From an uncultured Clostridia bacterium (GTDB taxonomy: Bacteria; Bacillota; Clostridia; Oscillospirales; Oscillospiraceae), in NCBI GenBank assembly GCA_945946745.1, contig CAMEWZ010000080.1, positions 1 to 7,072 on the forward strand: 7,072 nt of DNA. The letters are read 5' to 3'. Below the pieces are notes generated by a model. The model saw only the letters and a program-made list of their open reading frames with translations. It was not told the origin of the DNA and did no database searches. Position numbers and translations under genes: made by a program. Positions 1-6,796 of the stretch are shown here, one piece after another. Positions within the stretch are counted from its first letter, which is position 1, and each line of letters starts with the position of its first letter.

Positions 1-583
1 TGACCCGGGGCAGGGTGTAGTCGGCGAACTCCCGATAGGTGCCCACCTTGCCCTCCTCCTGGGCCATGCCCACATGGGCCTCGTAGATGTACAGCTCGTC
101 CTCACCGGCAAAATTCTGATCCGTCCAGGGGAAAACCTTCCGGTCGTCCTGAATCTCGCAGGTGAAGGTGACGGTCTTGGGATCCTGCACCACCCGGCGG
201 GCATAGAGGGGGATGTGCTCGGTGCGGGTCATGTTGGCGTCCACCACGGTCTTGACCTTGCAGCCCTCCCACAAAGCGTCATCACCGGGGAGGAACAGCT
301 CCCAGTTGCCGTTTCCGATGTTTTTCATGGGATGACTGGTCTGGTTCCAGCCGTTAAAATCGCCTTCCAGGTAGAGTTGATAGGCGCTGGGAGCCCACTC
401 CCGGTAGACCCAGCCGCCGTCCACATGGTGGAAGCCGAAATAATCAAAGGCATTGGCAAAATCGTTCAGTGTCTGATCGCCGCTGAGAAGACGGCTCTTG
501 GTAGAGCGGTACAGGAACATCCGCAGGTCGATATCTCCGGCGAAGGGCTGCAATTGGGGATTCAATTCTAAAATTCGATACAT
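1..583 (-). CDS. glgB: 1,4-alpha-glucan branching enzyme, N-terminal part (cut by window edge)
   Basis: Glycogen branching enzyme: it cleaves alpha-1,4 glucan chains and re-attaches them through alpha-1,6 bonds in cytoplasmic glycogen synthesis. Only the first 194 residues are in the window; the rest of the catalytic barrel lies beyond base 1. I translated it by hand. Residues about 45-100 form the CBM48/early-set carbohydrate-binding domain (WVYREWAPSAYQLYLEGDFNGWN at 58-80 is its core). Residues 165-193 (YIYEAHVGM, then GTYREFADYTLPR) are the start of the GH13 barrel in the form typical of subfamily GH13_8, the eukaryote-like branching enzymes. The catalytic Asp and Glu residues are not in the window. 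The start ATG (581-583) is preceded by AAGGTG at 589-594 with a 5-base gap, and by a strong promoter. It is probably transcribed on its own. I see no terminator between it and the upstream permease, so read-through is possible. Family assignment is firm; the branching role rather than another GH13 activity is likely. Confidence 0.88.
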   Translation of the reverse strand, partial: MYRILELNPQLQPFAGDIDLRMFLYRSTKSRLLSGDQTLNDFANAFDYFGFHHVDGGWVYREWAPSAYQLYLEGDFNGWNQTSHPMKNIGNGNWELFLPGDDALWEGCKVKTVVDANMTRTEHIPLYARRVVQDPKTVTFTCEIQDDRKVFPWTDQNFAGEDELYIYEAHVGMAQEEGKVGTYREFADYTLPRV

Positions 584-656
584 AATGTCACCTTCTGAAT
601 TTGATTTTCACAGAAAAACAGGAGAGGCATTGGTTCTCGCTAACCTCTTATGGTAT

Positions 657-685
657 ATTTTAGTGGATGAAACCAGCAATGTCAA
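657..685 (-). promoter_or_regulatory. Sigma-A-type promoter of glgB
   Basis: On the minus strand TTGACA (685-680) is followed after exactly 17 bases by TAAAAT (662-657). This is a perfect -35 and a five-of-six -10. Transcription should start near base 650, giving a leader of about 66 bases before the glgB ATG at 583. No strong hairpin is seen in that leader. Confidence 0.8.
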
Positions 686-701
686 GCGTCATTGCGGTTT
701 C
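669..701. repeat. Inverted repeat overlapping the glgB -35 (candidate operator)
   Basis: Plus-strand GAAACCAGCAATG (669-681) is the reverse complement of CATTGCGGTTTC (690-701) apart from one extra A, with eight bases between the arms. The -35 hexamer (680-685) lies inside it. The repeat is not followed by a T-run in either direction, so a terminator is unlikely and a protein-binding site is more plausible. The 8-base palindrome CTGTACAG (702-709) lies directly beside it. Confidence 0.4.
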
Positions 702-739
702 CTGTACAGTTTCACCAAAAGAAGACAAAATCCGTGTTT

Positions 740-1972
740 TTATCCAATCTCCTTGCGCCGGAATTCCCGGTACAGGAAGGGGGCCAGAACCAAGGTCAGG
801 AAGGTGTACACGATGAGAAGCAGGGTCATGGCGCTGCATACCTGGCTGCCGAACTGGTAGACGTAGAAATACCGCAGGGCTTGATAAATTTGCAGAAGCT
901 GATCCGGCAGCAGCCCCAGAAATTTGCTCAATTTGTCGCTATTGAGATTGTCCAGAAAGTTGGGCAGGAAAATCAGCAGGAAGGGGACGGTCACCGCGAA
1001 CAGCGAAGACCGGGTCTTGGCGGAGACAAACATGGTGACAAAGGCGAAGAACAGGCAGCCGATGTAGCCGCCCACCGCTACCAGCAGCCAGGCCTGCCAA
1101 AGCTTCAAGTGGTAAAAGCTTTTCCACAGGTCTACCTGGAGGGGACAGCTCCCCCCGTCGAACCCCAGAATCCCCAATGTCAGCAGCATATACACCAGCA
1201 CGGCGGCCCAGTACAGCGCCGTCACCAACCAAAATCCCGCACCGATTTTGGCGGAAACGGCCTTGTCCCGGCCGTATCGGGCGGAGAAAAACACCGCGTC
1301 GGCTTTCCATTTGAATTCGTTGGCGAAAATCCCCGCCGCCAGATACCCCAGAATCAGCGCCTCCACCATGATGACGAAGGGAGAATTGTACAATAGCTGC
1401 TCCCAGCCTTTGGCGTAGGTGTAGTAGAAGGGCGTTTCCTGGGTCTCGTATTGACGGACAAGGTACTGCCGCTCCCTCTCGGTGAACAGATTGTAGACGC
1501 TGCTGTTTTCTTCATACAGCCATTCTTTCATCAGCTTGAGCCGGTTGGGATAAAAGTCCTTGGCTTGATCCGGGGTAATCCGCTCGTTGGTATACCAGTC
1601 AAATTCCTGAAAGCCGGATGCGTAGGCATAGTTCATCATATCCAGCACCGGGCGGTAACCCTGCCGCCAGCCGAAGGCAATGTCATTTTGGTTGTAGTCT
1701 TTGGACTGGGCCTCCGGGGTGGCGCTGATTTTTTGATTCTCCCGGATGATTTCCTGGAGCCGGGCTTCATCCAGGGGGCCGGACCACCCGCGCTGGGCGG
1801 CGCGCAGCTTGGAAATGGCGGCGAGGCCTGTTTCCGGGTCGCCCTGCTCGTTGACCCATTCCACGCCGCTGACTGCCATCCAGGCAGCAAGCAGCACCAT
1901 CATAGCCAGTAACGCCAGGGCGATTTTTCCGCTGACACTGCTGAAAATCTTCTTCAGTTCAAATTTCACCAT
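740..1972 (-). CDS. ABC-2-type transporter permease
   Basis: Membrane subunit of an ABC transporter, presumably working with the ATPase encoded just upstream. It has 410 residues with a predicted cytoplasmic N-terminus (MVKFELKKIF). Helix 1 lies at about 15-36, followed by a roughly 160-residue, largely hydrophilic stretch (37-196) probably outside the membrane. Five further helices lie at about 197-218, 243-266, 292-316, 322-340 and 378-399. The tail ends in the basic FRRKEIG. The layout of one helix, a big loop and a five-helix block is common in ABC-2-type exporters of Bacillota. I chose the ATG at 1970-1972 because AAAGGAG (1982-1988) lies 9 bases before it; ATGs at 1981 and 2014 are in frame but poorly spaced. 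It overlaps the end of the ATPase gene by 14 bases, which suggests translational coupling. The substrate cannot be read from the sequence; export of a peptide, lipid or drug is an inference. Confidence 0.8.
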   Translation of the reverse strand: MVKFELKKIFSSVSGKIALALLAMMVLLAAWMAVSGVEWVNEQGDPETGLAAISKLRAAQRGWSGPLDEARLQEIIRENQKISATPEAQSKDYNQNDIAFGWRQGYRPVLDMMNYAYASGFQEFDWYTNERITPDQAKDFYPNRLKLMKEWLYEENSSVYNLFTERERQYLVRQYETQETPFYYTYAKGWEQLLYNSPFVIMVEALILGYLAAGIFANEFKWKADAVFFSARYGRDKAVSAKIGAGFWLVTALYWAAVLVYMLLTLGILGFDGGSCPLQVDLWKSFYHLKLWQAWLLVAVGGYIGCLFFAFVTMFVSAKTRSSLFAVTVPFLLIFLPNFLDNLNSDKLSKFLGLLPDQLLQIYQALRYFYVYQFGSQVCSAMTLLLIVYTFLTLVLAPFLYREFRRKEIG

Positions 1973-2846
1973 CTGAGCCATCTCCTTTTTCTCCGAAATA
2001 ATACAAAAACACATCCTCCAGGGTGGCGCTCTGCTCTATGGCGTTTCCGGAGGGGGGATTGACGGACAAAATCCGCAGCTCCGCCCCGCCGGGGACGGTT
2101 TTGATATTGGACACCTGGAAGGCGCCCAGGTAGGTCTCGATTTTTGCCTTGGGCACCACGGCGCTCCACACCCGCTGGGGCATGGTGGCGATGATCTCCG
2201 GGGCGGTGCCGGAGAGCAGAAATTCCCCGCTTTTCATTAGGAAAATTTCCCCCGCGATGTATTCGATGTCCGAAACGATGTGGGTGGACAGCAGCACGAT
2301 CCGCTCCTCGCTCAGTTCGCTGATGAGGTTGCGGAACCGGATGCGCTCGCTGGGATCCAGCCCGGCGGTAGGTTCGTCCAGGATTAGGATTTTCGGGTCG
2401 TTCAGCATGGCCTGGGCAATCCCCGCCCGGCGCTTCATGCCGCCGGAGAGGGTTTTCATTTTCTTGTTCCGGGCCTTATATAGCCCCACCTGCTTCAGCA
2501 AAAGACTGGCCCGCTGTTTTGCTACGGCAGGCCGCAGTCCCTTGATGGAGGCGATGTACATTAGGTAATCCTCCACGGAAAAGTCCGGGTAGAAGCCGAA
2601 CTCCTGGGGAAGATACCCCAGCAGCCGCCGGTACTGTCCGCCCATTTTAAAAATATCCTGCCCGTCCCAGGTGATGCTTCCGGCGGTGGGGGTGATCAGC
2701 GTGGTGAGCATCCGCATCAAGGTGGTTTTTCCCGCGCCGTTTACGCCCAGCAGTCCGTAGACCCCGTTATGTAAGGTGCAGGAGATGTTGTCCACTGCCC
2801 TGAAATCCCCAAATTCCTTGGTTAAATTGGTGATTGTTAATTCCAT
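1959..2846 (-). CDS. ABC transporter ATP-binding protein
   Basis: Cytoplasmic ATPase that powers the partner permease. It has 295 residues, normal for the exporter-type single-domain ATPases. Motifs in order: Walker A GVNGAGKTT (34-42), Q-loop Gln81 in YLPQEFGFYPDF, signature LSGGM (133-137), Walker B ILILDEPT (153-160), D-loop AGLD (161-164) and switch His189 in LSTHIVSD. All catalytic residues are present. Residues about 220-295 form a C-terminal extension typical of the multidrug or bacteriocin-export ATPases associated with ABC-2 permeases. The start MELTITNLTKEFG is preceded by GGGAGGT (2856-2862) with 9 bases between. A longer frame opens at 3029, but its extra N-terminal part is out-of-frame translation of the upstream membrane gene. 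The gene overlaps that upstream gene by 10 bases and the permease by 14. Function as an ABC ATPase is certain; the substrate is unknown. Confidence 0.93.
   Translation of the reverse strand: MELTITNLTKEFGDFRAVDNISCTLHNGVYGLLGVNGAGKTTLMRMLTTLITPTAGSITWDGQDIFKMGGQYRRLLGYLPQEFGFYPDFSVEDYLMYIASIKGLRPAVAKQRASLLLKQVGLYKARNKKMKTLSGGMKRRAGIAQAMLNDPKILILDEPTAGLDPSERIRFRNLISELSEERIVLLSTHIVSDIEYIAGEIFLMKSGEFLLSGTAPEIIATMPQRVWSAVVPKAKIETYLGAFQVSNIKTVPGGAELRILSVNPPSGNAIEQSATLEDVFLYYFGEKGDGSDGEI
1982..1988 (-). promoter_or_regulatory. Ribosome binding site that decides the permease start
   Basis: AAAGGAG on the minus strand lies inside the end of the ATPase gene. It is 9 bases before the ATG at 1972 but directly abuts the in-frame ATG at 1979-1981, which therefore has no usable spacing. 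This favours the 410-residue product over the 413- or 424-residue versions. Confidence 0.6.
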
Positions 2847-3565
2847 ATTGGTTTGACCTCCCAAGTTTTTGACCAGCTTCTCTGGCCTCTGAAAATACAC
2901 CAACCCAGAAAGGCGAAGGACGCTGCCAGCAGCGCTCCCCACAGGGCGGGGGAGATGGCCTGGTATACGGCGTCCCGCAGCAGCAGGCTTTCCCAAAACG
3001 CCGTCCAAATGCCGCACAGCACCAGGCACAGTGCCTCCGAGGAAACCCGCCTGCTGTACAGACAGGAAAAGCAGATACAGCAGCTGACATTACAGGGCAG
3101 CAAAAACTGCACCAGCAGTTCCCATAGGGTTGCCATGCCGCTGCGCTGGACGGCCAGGAAAAACAGACTCAGCAGCAGCACATCCGCCCCGGCGAACAGG
3201 GTGAACCGGGCGGCGTAGATTTGCCGCAGAGAATACAGGGCAGCGCCCTCCACCTCCATGGCGTTGCAGCCACGATTTTTCCAAAGCTCCGGCAGGGCTA
3301 ACAGGGCAAACAGGGGCCCGGCGACGCCCAGGCTGCGCTGCATATATTGGCTGCTGTCCGCAGACCGCAAAATACACCAAAGCAGGATCAGAAGCCCGCC
3401 CTGGAGCAGCCACCAGTGCTTTTGGATGTAGCGGCTCTGCTGAAGCAGAAATTCCCATCGGGACAGGGGCCGTGCCCCTTCCGCCTCAAAAAAGGCAGCC
3501 TTGGCGGCACGAACCGTCTGGGCAACCGCTTCTTCCCGGCACTGCGTTTTCATGTTCCAGTCCAT
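2837..3565 (-). CDS. Six-helix membrane protein of unknown function linked to ECF sigma factor and ABC transporter
   Basis: I do not recognise a named family. The 242-residue product has a charged, helical N-terminus of about 48 residues (rich in Arg, Glu and Ala, ending SRWEFLLQQSRYIQKHWW). Six hydrophobic segments follow at about 50-66, 77-93, 119-138, 147-170, 177-192 and 205-224, then a short basic tail. No zinc-finger motif of classical anti-sigma factors is visible. Segment four carries five cysteines in eleven residues (158-168). Its position directly after the sigma gene and before the ATPase fits either an anti-sigma/sensor protein, with the N-terminal region as the cytoplasmic sigma-binding part, or a second permease subunit. 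Both are inference. I chose the ATG at 3563-3565 because GGAGG (3573-3577) is 7 bases away. The upstream ATG at 3569-3571, overlapping the sigma stop as ATGA, is only 1 base from it and would add two residues. Confidence 0.75.
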   Translation of the reverse strand: MDWNMKTQCREEAVAQTVRAAKAAFFEAEGARPLSRWEFLLQQSRYIQKHWWLLQGGLLILLWCILRSADSSQYMQRSLGVAGPLFALLALPELWKNRGCNAMEVEGAALYSLRQIYAARFTLFAGADVLLLSLFFLAVQRSGMATLWELLVQFLLPCNVSCCICFSCLYSRRVSSEALCLVLCGIWTAFWESLLLRDAVYQAISPALWGALLAASFAFLGWCIFRGQRSWSKTWEVKPIWN

Positions 3566-3567
3566 TC

Positions 3568-4071
3568 TCATTCCTCCGTTTCCAGAATGGCGGCCAGCAG
3601 CGTCCTGGCCCGTTTGATTCGGTATTTCACCAGCGGTACCCCGATGCCCAGAATTTTCGCGATTTGCGTCTGGGTTAAGCCCTGGATGAAGAACAGCACC
3701 GCCGTTTCCCGGAATTCCTTCGGCAGCTTGGCCAGGGCCAGGCGCACGTCCATCCGATCCTCCAGTGTGTCCTCTGCCGTCTCCGGCAAGTCCTCCAGGG
3801 GCAGTTCCTGGTGCTTCTTGCAGTGATCCCGGCAGCAGTTGCCCGCGATGACATACAGGTAATTCGCCGCCTTTCCGTAATGCTGGTATTGGGGAAGGGT
3901 GCGGAAAAACCGGGCGAAGGTCTCCTGGGTCATGTCCTCGGCATAGCCGGGATCCTGGATATGTATCCGGCAGTAGCGCAGAATGACAGGATAATATTTG
4001 CGGACAAAGTCCTCAATGGCCTGCTCGTCCCCCTGCTTCATCCTGCGGATCAGCCAAAAATCCTCGTCCAT
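3568..4071 (-). CDS. RNA polymerase sigma factor, ECF type
   Basis: A 167-residue sigma-70-family factor of the two-domain (extracytoplasmic function) type, a normal length for the group. Region 2 spans about residues 9-85 and includes the core-binding helix DMTQETFARFF (46-56) and the -10-recognition helix around YLYVIAGNCCRDHC (71-84). A short acidic linker (about 88-107) joins it to region 4 (about 108-160). There the helix-turn-helix reads LTQTQIAKILGIGVPLVKYR (132-151), the part that reads the -35 element. The start ATG at 4069-4071 has GGGAGG (4077-4082) 5 bases before it. It is the first gene of a four-gene operon with overlapping ends, so it most likely directs or tunes expression of the following membrane protein and ABC transporter. 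The promoter in front looks sigma-A-like, and a cre-like site lies in its leader. The inducing signal is unknown. Confidence 0.9.
   Translation of the reverse strand: MDEDFWLIRRMKQGDEQAIEDFVRKYYPVILRYCRIHIQDPGYAEDMTQETFARFFRTLPQYQHYGKAANYLYVIAGNCCRDHCKKHQELPLEDLPETAEDTLEDRMDVRLALAKLPKEFRETAVLFFIQGLTQTQIAKILGIGVPLVKYRIKRARTLLAAILETEE
3573..3577 (-). promoter_or_regulatory. Ribosome binding site that decides the membrane-protein start
   Basis: GGAGG within the last codons of the sigma gene is 7 bases from the ATG at 3565 and 1 base from the ATG at 3571. Spacing favours 3565. Either way translation is coupled to that of the sigma factor. Confidence 0.5.
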
Positions 4072-4093
4072 GGTTTCCTCCCTTCCCGGTAGT

Positions 4094-4107
4094 CGAAAGC
4101 GCTTTCA
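4094..4107 (-). promoter_or_regulatory. cre-like (CcpA/LacI-family) operator in the sigma-operon leader
   Basis: The minus strand reads TGAAAGCGCTTTCG. Compared with the known cre consensus TGWAANCGNTNWCA it differs only in the last base, and its inner 12 bases (4095-4106) are a perfect palindrome centred on CG. It lies at about +4 to +17 relative to the predicted start of transcription, a position expected to repress. Another LacI-family repressor could be the true partner. Confidence 0.6.
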
Positions 4108-4116
4108 TTTAGAATA

Positions 4117-4145
4117 ACGATACAGCGGCGCGAAAAGATAGTCAA
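4117..4145 (-). promoter_or_regulatory. Promoter of the sigma/ABC operon
   Basis: TTGACT (4145-4140) and TATCGT (4122-4117) are separated by 17 bases on the minus strand. The -35 matches five of six consensus bases and the -10 four of six. Transcription should start near 4110, about 40 bases before the sigma ATG. The -35 begins only 5 bases after the T-run of the preceding terminator, so this is a clean transcription boundary. Confidence 0.6.
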
Positions 4146-4150
4146 GACAG

Positions 4151-4176
4151 AAAAAACCACCGGTTTTTTCCGGTGG
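4151..4176 (-). terminator. Rho-independent terminator after the aldehyde dehydrogenase gene
   Basis: On the minus strand CCACCGG (4176-4170) pairs with CCGGTGG (4163-4157) around an A6 loop and is followed by six T residues (4156-4151). It begins 15 bases after the aldehyde dehydrogenase stop codon. This is a textbook intrinsic terminator. Confidence 0.85.
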
Positions 4177-4191
4177 CTTTTCCGCGGCAGG

Positions 4192-5571
4192 TCATTTCAG
4201 AAAAAGATGAATCAGCCGATTGCTGAGCTTGGAATAGGGCTGGTAGCGCATGGGCAGATCCAGCCAGGTCTTTTTGTCCACGATGCTTTTGTAGTGGGTA
4301 AAGGCATCGAAGCCCGCTTTTCCGTGATAAGCCCCCATGCCGCTTTCGCCCATGCCGCCGAAGCCCATATGGCTGGTGGCCAGATGAATCACGCAGTCAT
4401 TGACGCAGCCGCCGCCAAAGGCACAGCGGGAGGTGATTTGCCGGACTGCGTTCTTGTTTTCGGAGAAAATGTACAAGGCCAGGGGCGTTTCCCGGCTGTT
4501 CACCGTCTCGATCACTTCCTCCAAGCGTTCAAAGGTCAGCACCGGCAGTACCGGTCCAAAGATCTCCTGGCCCATGACCGGATCCTCCCAGGTGACGTTA
4601 TCCAGAAGGGTAGGCTCGATTTTCCGGGTCTCCGGATCGCTGTTTCCACCGAACACCACTTTGCTTTCGTCGATCAGTCCCAGAATTCGCTGGAAATGCT
4701 TTTCCGAGATGATTTTGCCATAGGAGTCGTTATGCAGAGGATCGGGGCCGAACTGCCGCTGGATTTCCTCCCGCAGGTATCCCAGCAGTTTGTCCTTGAC
4801 GGAGGCCTGACACAGCAGGTAGTCCGGAGCCACGCAGGTCTGGCCGCCGTTTAAGAACTTGCCAAAAACGATCCGCCGGGCGGCCAGCTTGCAATCGGCG
4901 CTTTCGTCCACAATGCAGGGACTTTTGCCGCCAAGCTCCAGCGTTACCGGAGTCAGATGGGGCGCGGCCTTTTCCAATACCAGACGGCCGACGTTTTTTC
5001 CGCCGGTGAAGAAAATGCAGTCAAATTTCTCCTCCAGCAGGCAGGCGTTTTCTGCCCGGCCGCCGGTGACCACCGCCACATATTCCCGGGGAAATAGACT
5101 GCTAAGGAGCTGTTCCAGCAGAGCGCTGGTGGCGGGGGAGTAGGCGCTGGGCTTGACGATGGCAGTGCAGCCGGCGGCAATGGCATCCGCCAGGGGATCC
5201 AGTGTCAGAAGCAGAGGATAGTTCCAGGGGCTCATAATCAGACTGACGCCATAAGGTGTAGGCTTTTGATAGCTGCTGGAGGCAAACTGGGCCAGGGGCG
5301 TGGGAACGGTTTTCTCCCGGGCGAAGGAACGAACATGCCGGATCAGATAGCTAAGCTCGCTGATGACCAGCCCGGTTTCACACATATAGCTTTCTTCCGG
5401 GGACTTTCCCAGATCTTGCTGCAAAGCATCGGCGATGGCAGCCTGGTTTTCCAGCAGAGCGGCGCGCAGCTTTTTCAAAGCGGCAATGCGAAAGGAGATG
5501 TCCAGTGTGGCACCGCTGGCAAAATAGGCCCGTTGGGCTGCCGTAAGACGGCTGATTTCTTGAGAATTCAT
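4192..5571 (-). CDS. NAD(P)-dependent aldehyde dehydrogenase, class 3-like
   Basis: It oxidises an aldehyde to the carboxylate with NAD(P)+ in the cytoplasm. The product has 459 residues, the short length typical of class 3 (fatty/aromatic aldehyde) dehydrogenases. Visible motifs: MSPWNYP (113-119, with Asn117 for the oxyanion hole), IVKPSAYS (138-145, cofactor Lys140), FFTGG (187-191), ELGGKSP (212-218, general-base Glu212), NGGQTCVAPDYLL (241-253, catalytic Cys246) and EIFGPVLP (336-343). All key residues are present, so the enzyme should be active. The ATG overlaps the stop of the upstream alcohol dehydrogenase as ATGA. It has its own GGAGG (5579-5583) 7 bases before it, so it could still be translated although the upstream gene carries a premature stop. 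The pairing suggests the aldehyde is the product of that alcohol dehydrogenase, or that both detoxify aldehydes. The true substrate cannot be told. A strong terminator follows. Confidence 0.93.
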   Translation of the reverse strand: MNSQEISRLTAAQRAYFASGATLDISFRIAALKKLRAALLENQAAIADALQQDLGKSPEESYMCETGLVISELSYLIRHVRSFAREKTVPTPLAQFASSSYQKPTPYGVSLIMSPWNYPLLLTLDPLADAIAAGCTAIVKPSAYSPATSALLEQLLSSLFPREYVAVVTGGRAENACLLEEKFDCIFFTGGKNVGRLVLEKAAPHLTPVTLELGGKSPCIVDESADCKLAARRIVFGKFLNGGQTCVAPDYLLCQASVKDKLLGYLREEIQRQFGPDPLHNDSYGKIISEKHFQRILGLIDESKVVFGGNSDPETRKIEPTLLDNVTWEDPVMGQEIFGPVLPVLTFERLEEVIETVNSRETPLALYIFSENKNAVRQITSRCAFGGGCVNDCVIHLATSHMGFGGMGESGMGAYHGKAGFDAFTHYKSIVDKKTWLDLPMRYQPYSKLSNRLIHLFLK

Positions 5572-6776
5572 GGTTGTTCCTCCATGACATCAAAATAGAA
5601 TTGTTGTAATTCCTGCCGGTTCATCAGCACCGGGACAGGGTAGAGGGGATTGGCCTCCTTGTCGGCATAGGCGGCCAGCTTGGGAATATCAGAAGGACGA
5701 ATGCCGGGAAGCTTTTCGGGGATGCCCATGCTCCGGTTCATCCGGCGGATTTCTCCAATGAGAAGGCCGAGGGCAGCAGCCGCCGGAGTGGCGGCGTCCG
5801 CAATGTGCATGGCGATGGCGATATCCTTCGCCTTTTTCCCGATGGCCGGGCCGTAGGCTTCCAGCACATAGGGCAGCAGCACCGCGTTGGCCAGACCGTG
5901 GGCAATGTGGTATTGCCCGCCCAGGGAGTGGGCAACCGCATGGCAGTAGCCCACATAGGATTTGGAAAAGGCACCCCCTGCCAGGAATGCCGCCCGCAGC
6001 ATATTGGCCCGGGCAGCCATATCGCTGCCGTCCGAGTAGGCCTTTTCCAGGTTTTCTCCAATCAGCCGGACGGCCTCCAGAGCATCGGCACGGGTTTGCC
6101 GGGTGGTGGAACGGCCAAGATAGGCCTCTATGGCGTGGGTCAAGGCGTCCATGCCGGTGGTGGCGGTCATGTTTTGGGGCAGGGAACGGGTTACTTCCGG
6201 ATCCAGAACCGCAACCTTGGGAATCAAGGGAAAGTCGTTGATGGGGAATTTATACGCATTCTTGTCATCGGTGATGACGGTTGCCAGAGTGGTCTCGCTG
6301 CCGGTTCCGGCTGTGGTAGGGACGGCGATGAGAAAGGGGATGGGCTTGAGAACCTTCAGAATGCCCCGCATTTTGGGGATCGGTTTCTTGGGCCGGGCGA
6401 TTCGGGCGCCAACGGCCTTGGCGCAGTCGATGGAGGAACCGCCGCCGAAGCCAATCAGTGCCTCACAGCCGTTTTGCAGATATCGCTCCCGGGCCAGCTC
6501 CACATTCAGAACCGTGGGATTGGCAACCACCTCATCATAAATGGTATACCGGATACCGCTTTCCGTCAAGGCCTTTTTCAGTGGTTCCAGCATACCGCTG
6601 ATATGCAGAAAGCCATCTGTGACCACCAAAACGTTTTGGATGTTCTACTCTTTCAGACAGCCGGGGATGGCGCCCACGGATGTCAGAACCCTGGGCGAGC
6701 GGTATGGCAGGATGGGCAGCGCCAGCCGAAGGACGGTCTGAAAACAGCGGCAAAAAGCTTTTTGGAAAAAACGCAT
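5568..6776 (-). pseudogene. Iron-containing alcohol dehydrogenase with an in-frame amber stop at codon 44
   Basis: Group III (Fe-dependent) alcohol dehydrogenase, interconverting an alcohol and its aldehyde with NAD(P). Read from the ATG at 6774-6776, the frame encodes MRFFQKAFCRCFQTVLRL onward for 43 residues and meets TAG at 6645-6647. It then continues without any shift to a TGA at 5568. With the amber codon counted it spans 402 codons, the usual family length. Downstream of the stop everything looks intact: VVTDGF (nucleotide-fold strand), GFGGGSSIDCAK (cofactor loop, about 109-120), TTAGTGSE, and metal ligands Asp210, His214, His279 and His293 in the normal spacing. The ATG has AAAGGAG (6784-6790) 7 bases upstream, whereas the open part after the stop (6629 with a TTG start, 353 residues) has no ribosome binding site. 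It would also lack the first strands of the cofactor domain. It could be a recent pseudogene, a sequencing error or a read-through gene. It overlaps the aldehyde dehydrogenase by 4 bases. Confidence 0.85.
6645..6647 (-). other. In-frame TAG interrupting the alcohol dehydrogenase
   Basis: Codon 44 reads TAG between ...GCLKE and NIQNVLVVTDG. A single base change from CAG, AAG or GAG would restore the frame. No ATG follows in frame until 6593, so simple re-initiation would remove part of the cofactor domain. Confidence 0.85.
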
Positions 6777-6796
6777 ATCTTTACTCCTTTATATAG

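Noticed and set aside
692..1396. Plus-strand open frame of 234 codons opposite the permease
   Set aside because: Its glutamine-rich, low-complexity product is the reverse-strand image of a leucine- and alanine-rich membrane protein; no domain is visible.
2847..3029. N-terminal extension of the ATPase frame up to 3029
   Set aside because: The added 61 residues are out-of-frame translation of the upstream membrane-protein gene. The true start at 2846 has a good ribosome binding site and a standard ATPase N-terminus.
4151..4176. Reading the hairpin also as a plus-strand terminator
   Set aside because: No plus-strand gene approaches it, and on that strand only C and four T residues follow the stem; the minus-strand reading explains it fully.
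6626..6639. Perfect 14-base palindrome CCAAAACGTTTTGG just downstream of the amber codon
   Set aside because: It lies wholly within coding sequence for IQNVLVV, differs from the cre consensus at four defined positions, and could form only a weak 5-pair stem. It is probably chance, although its closeness to the stop is curious.
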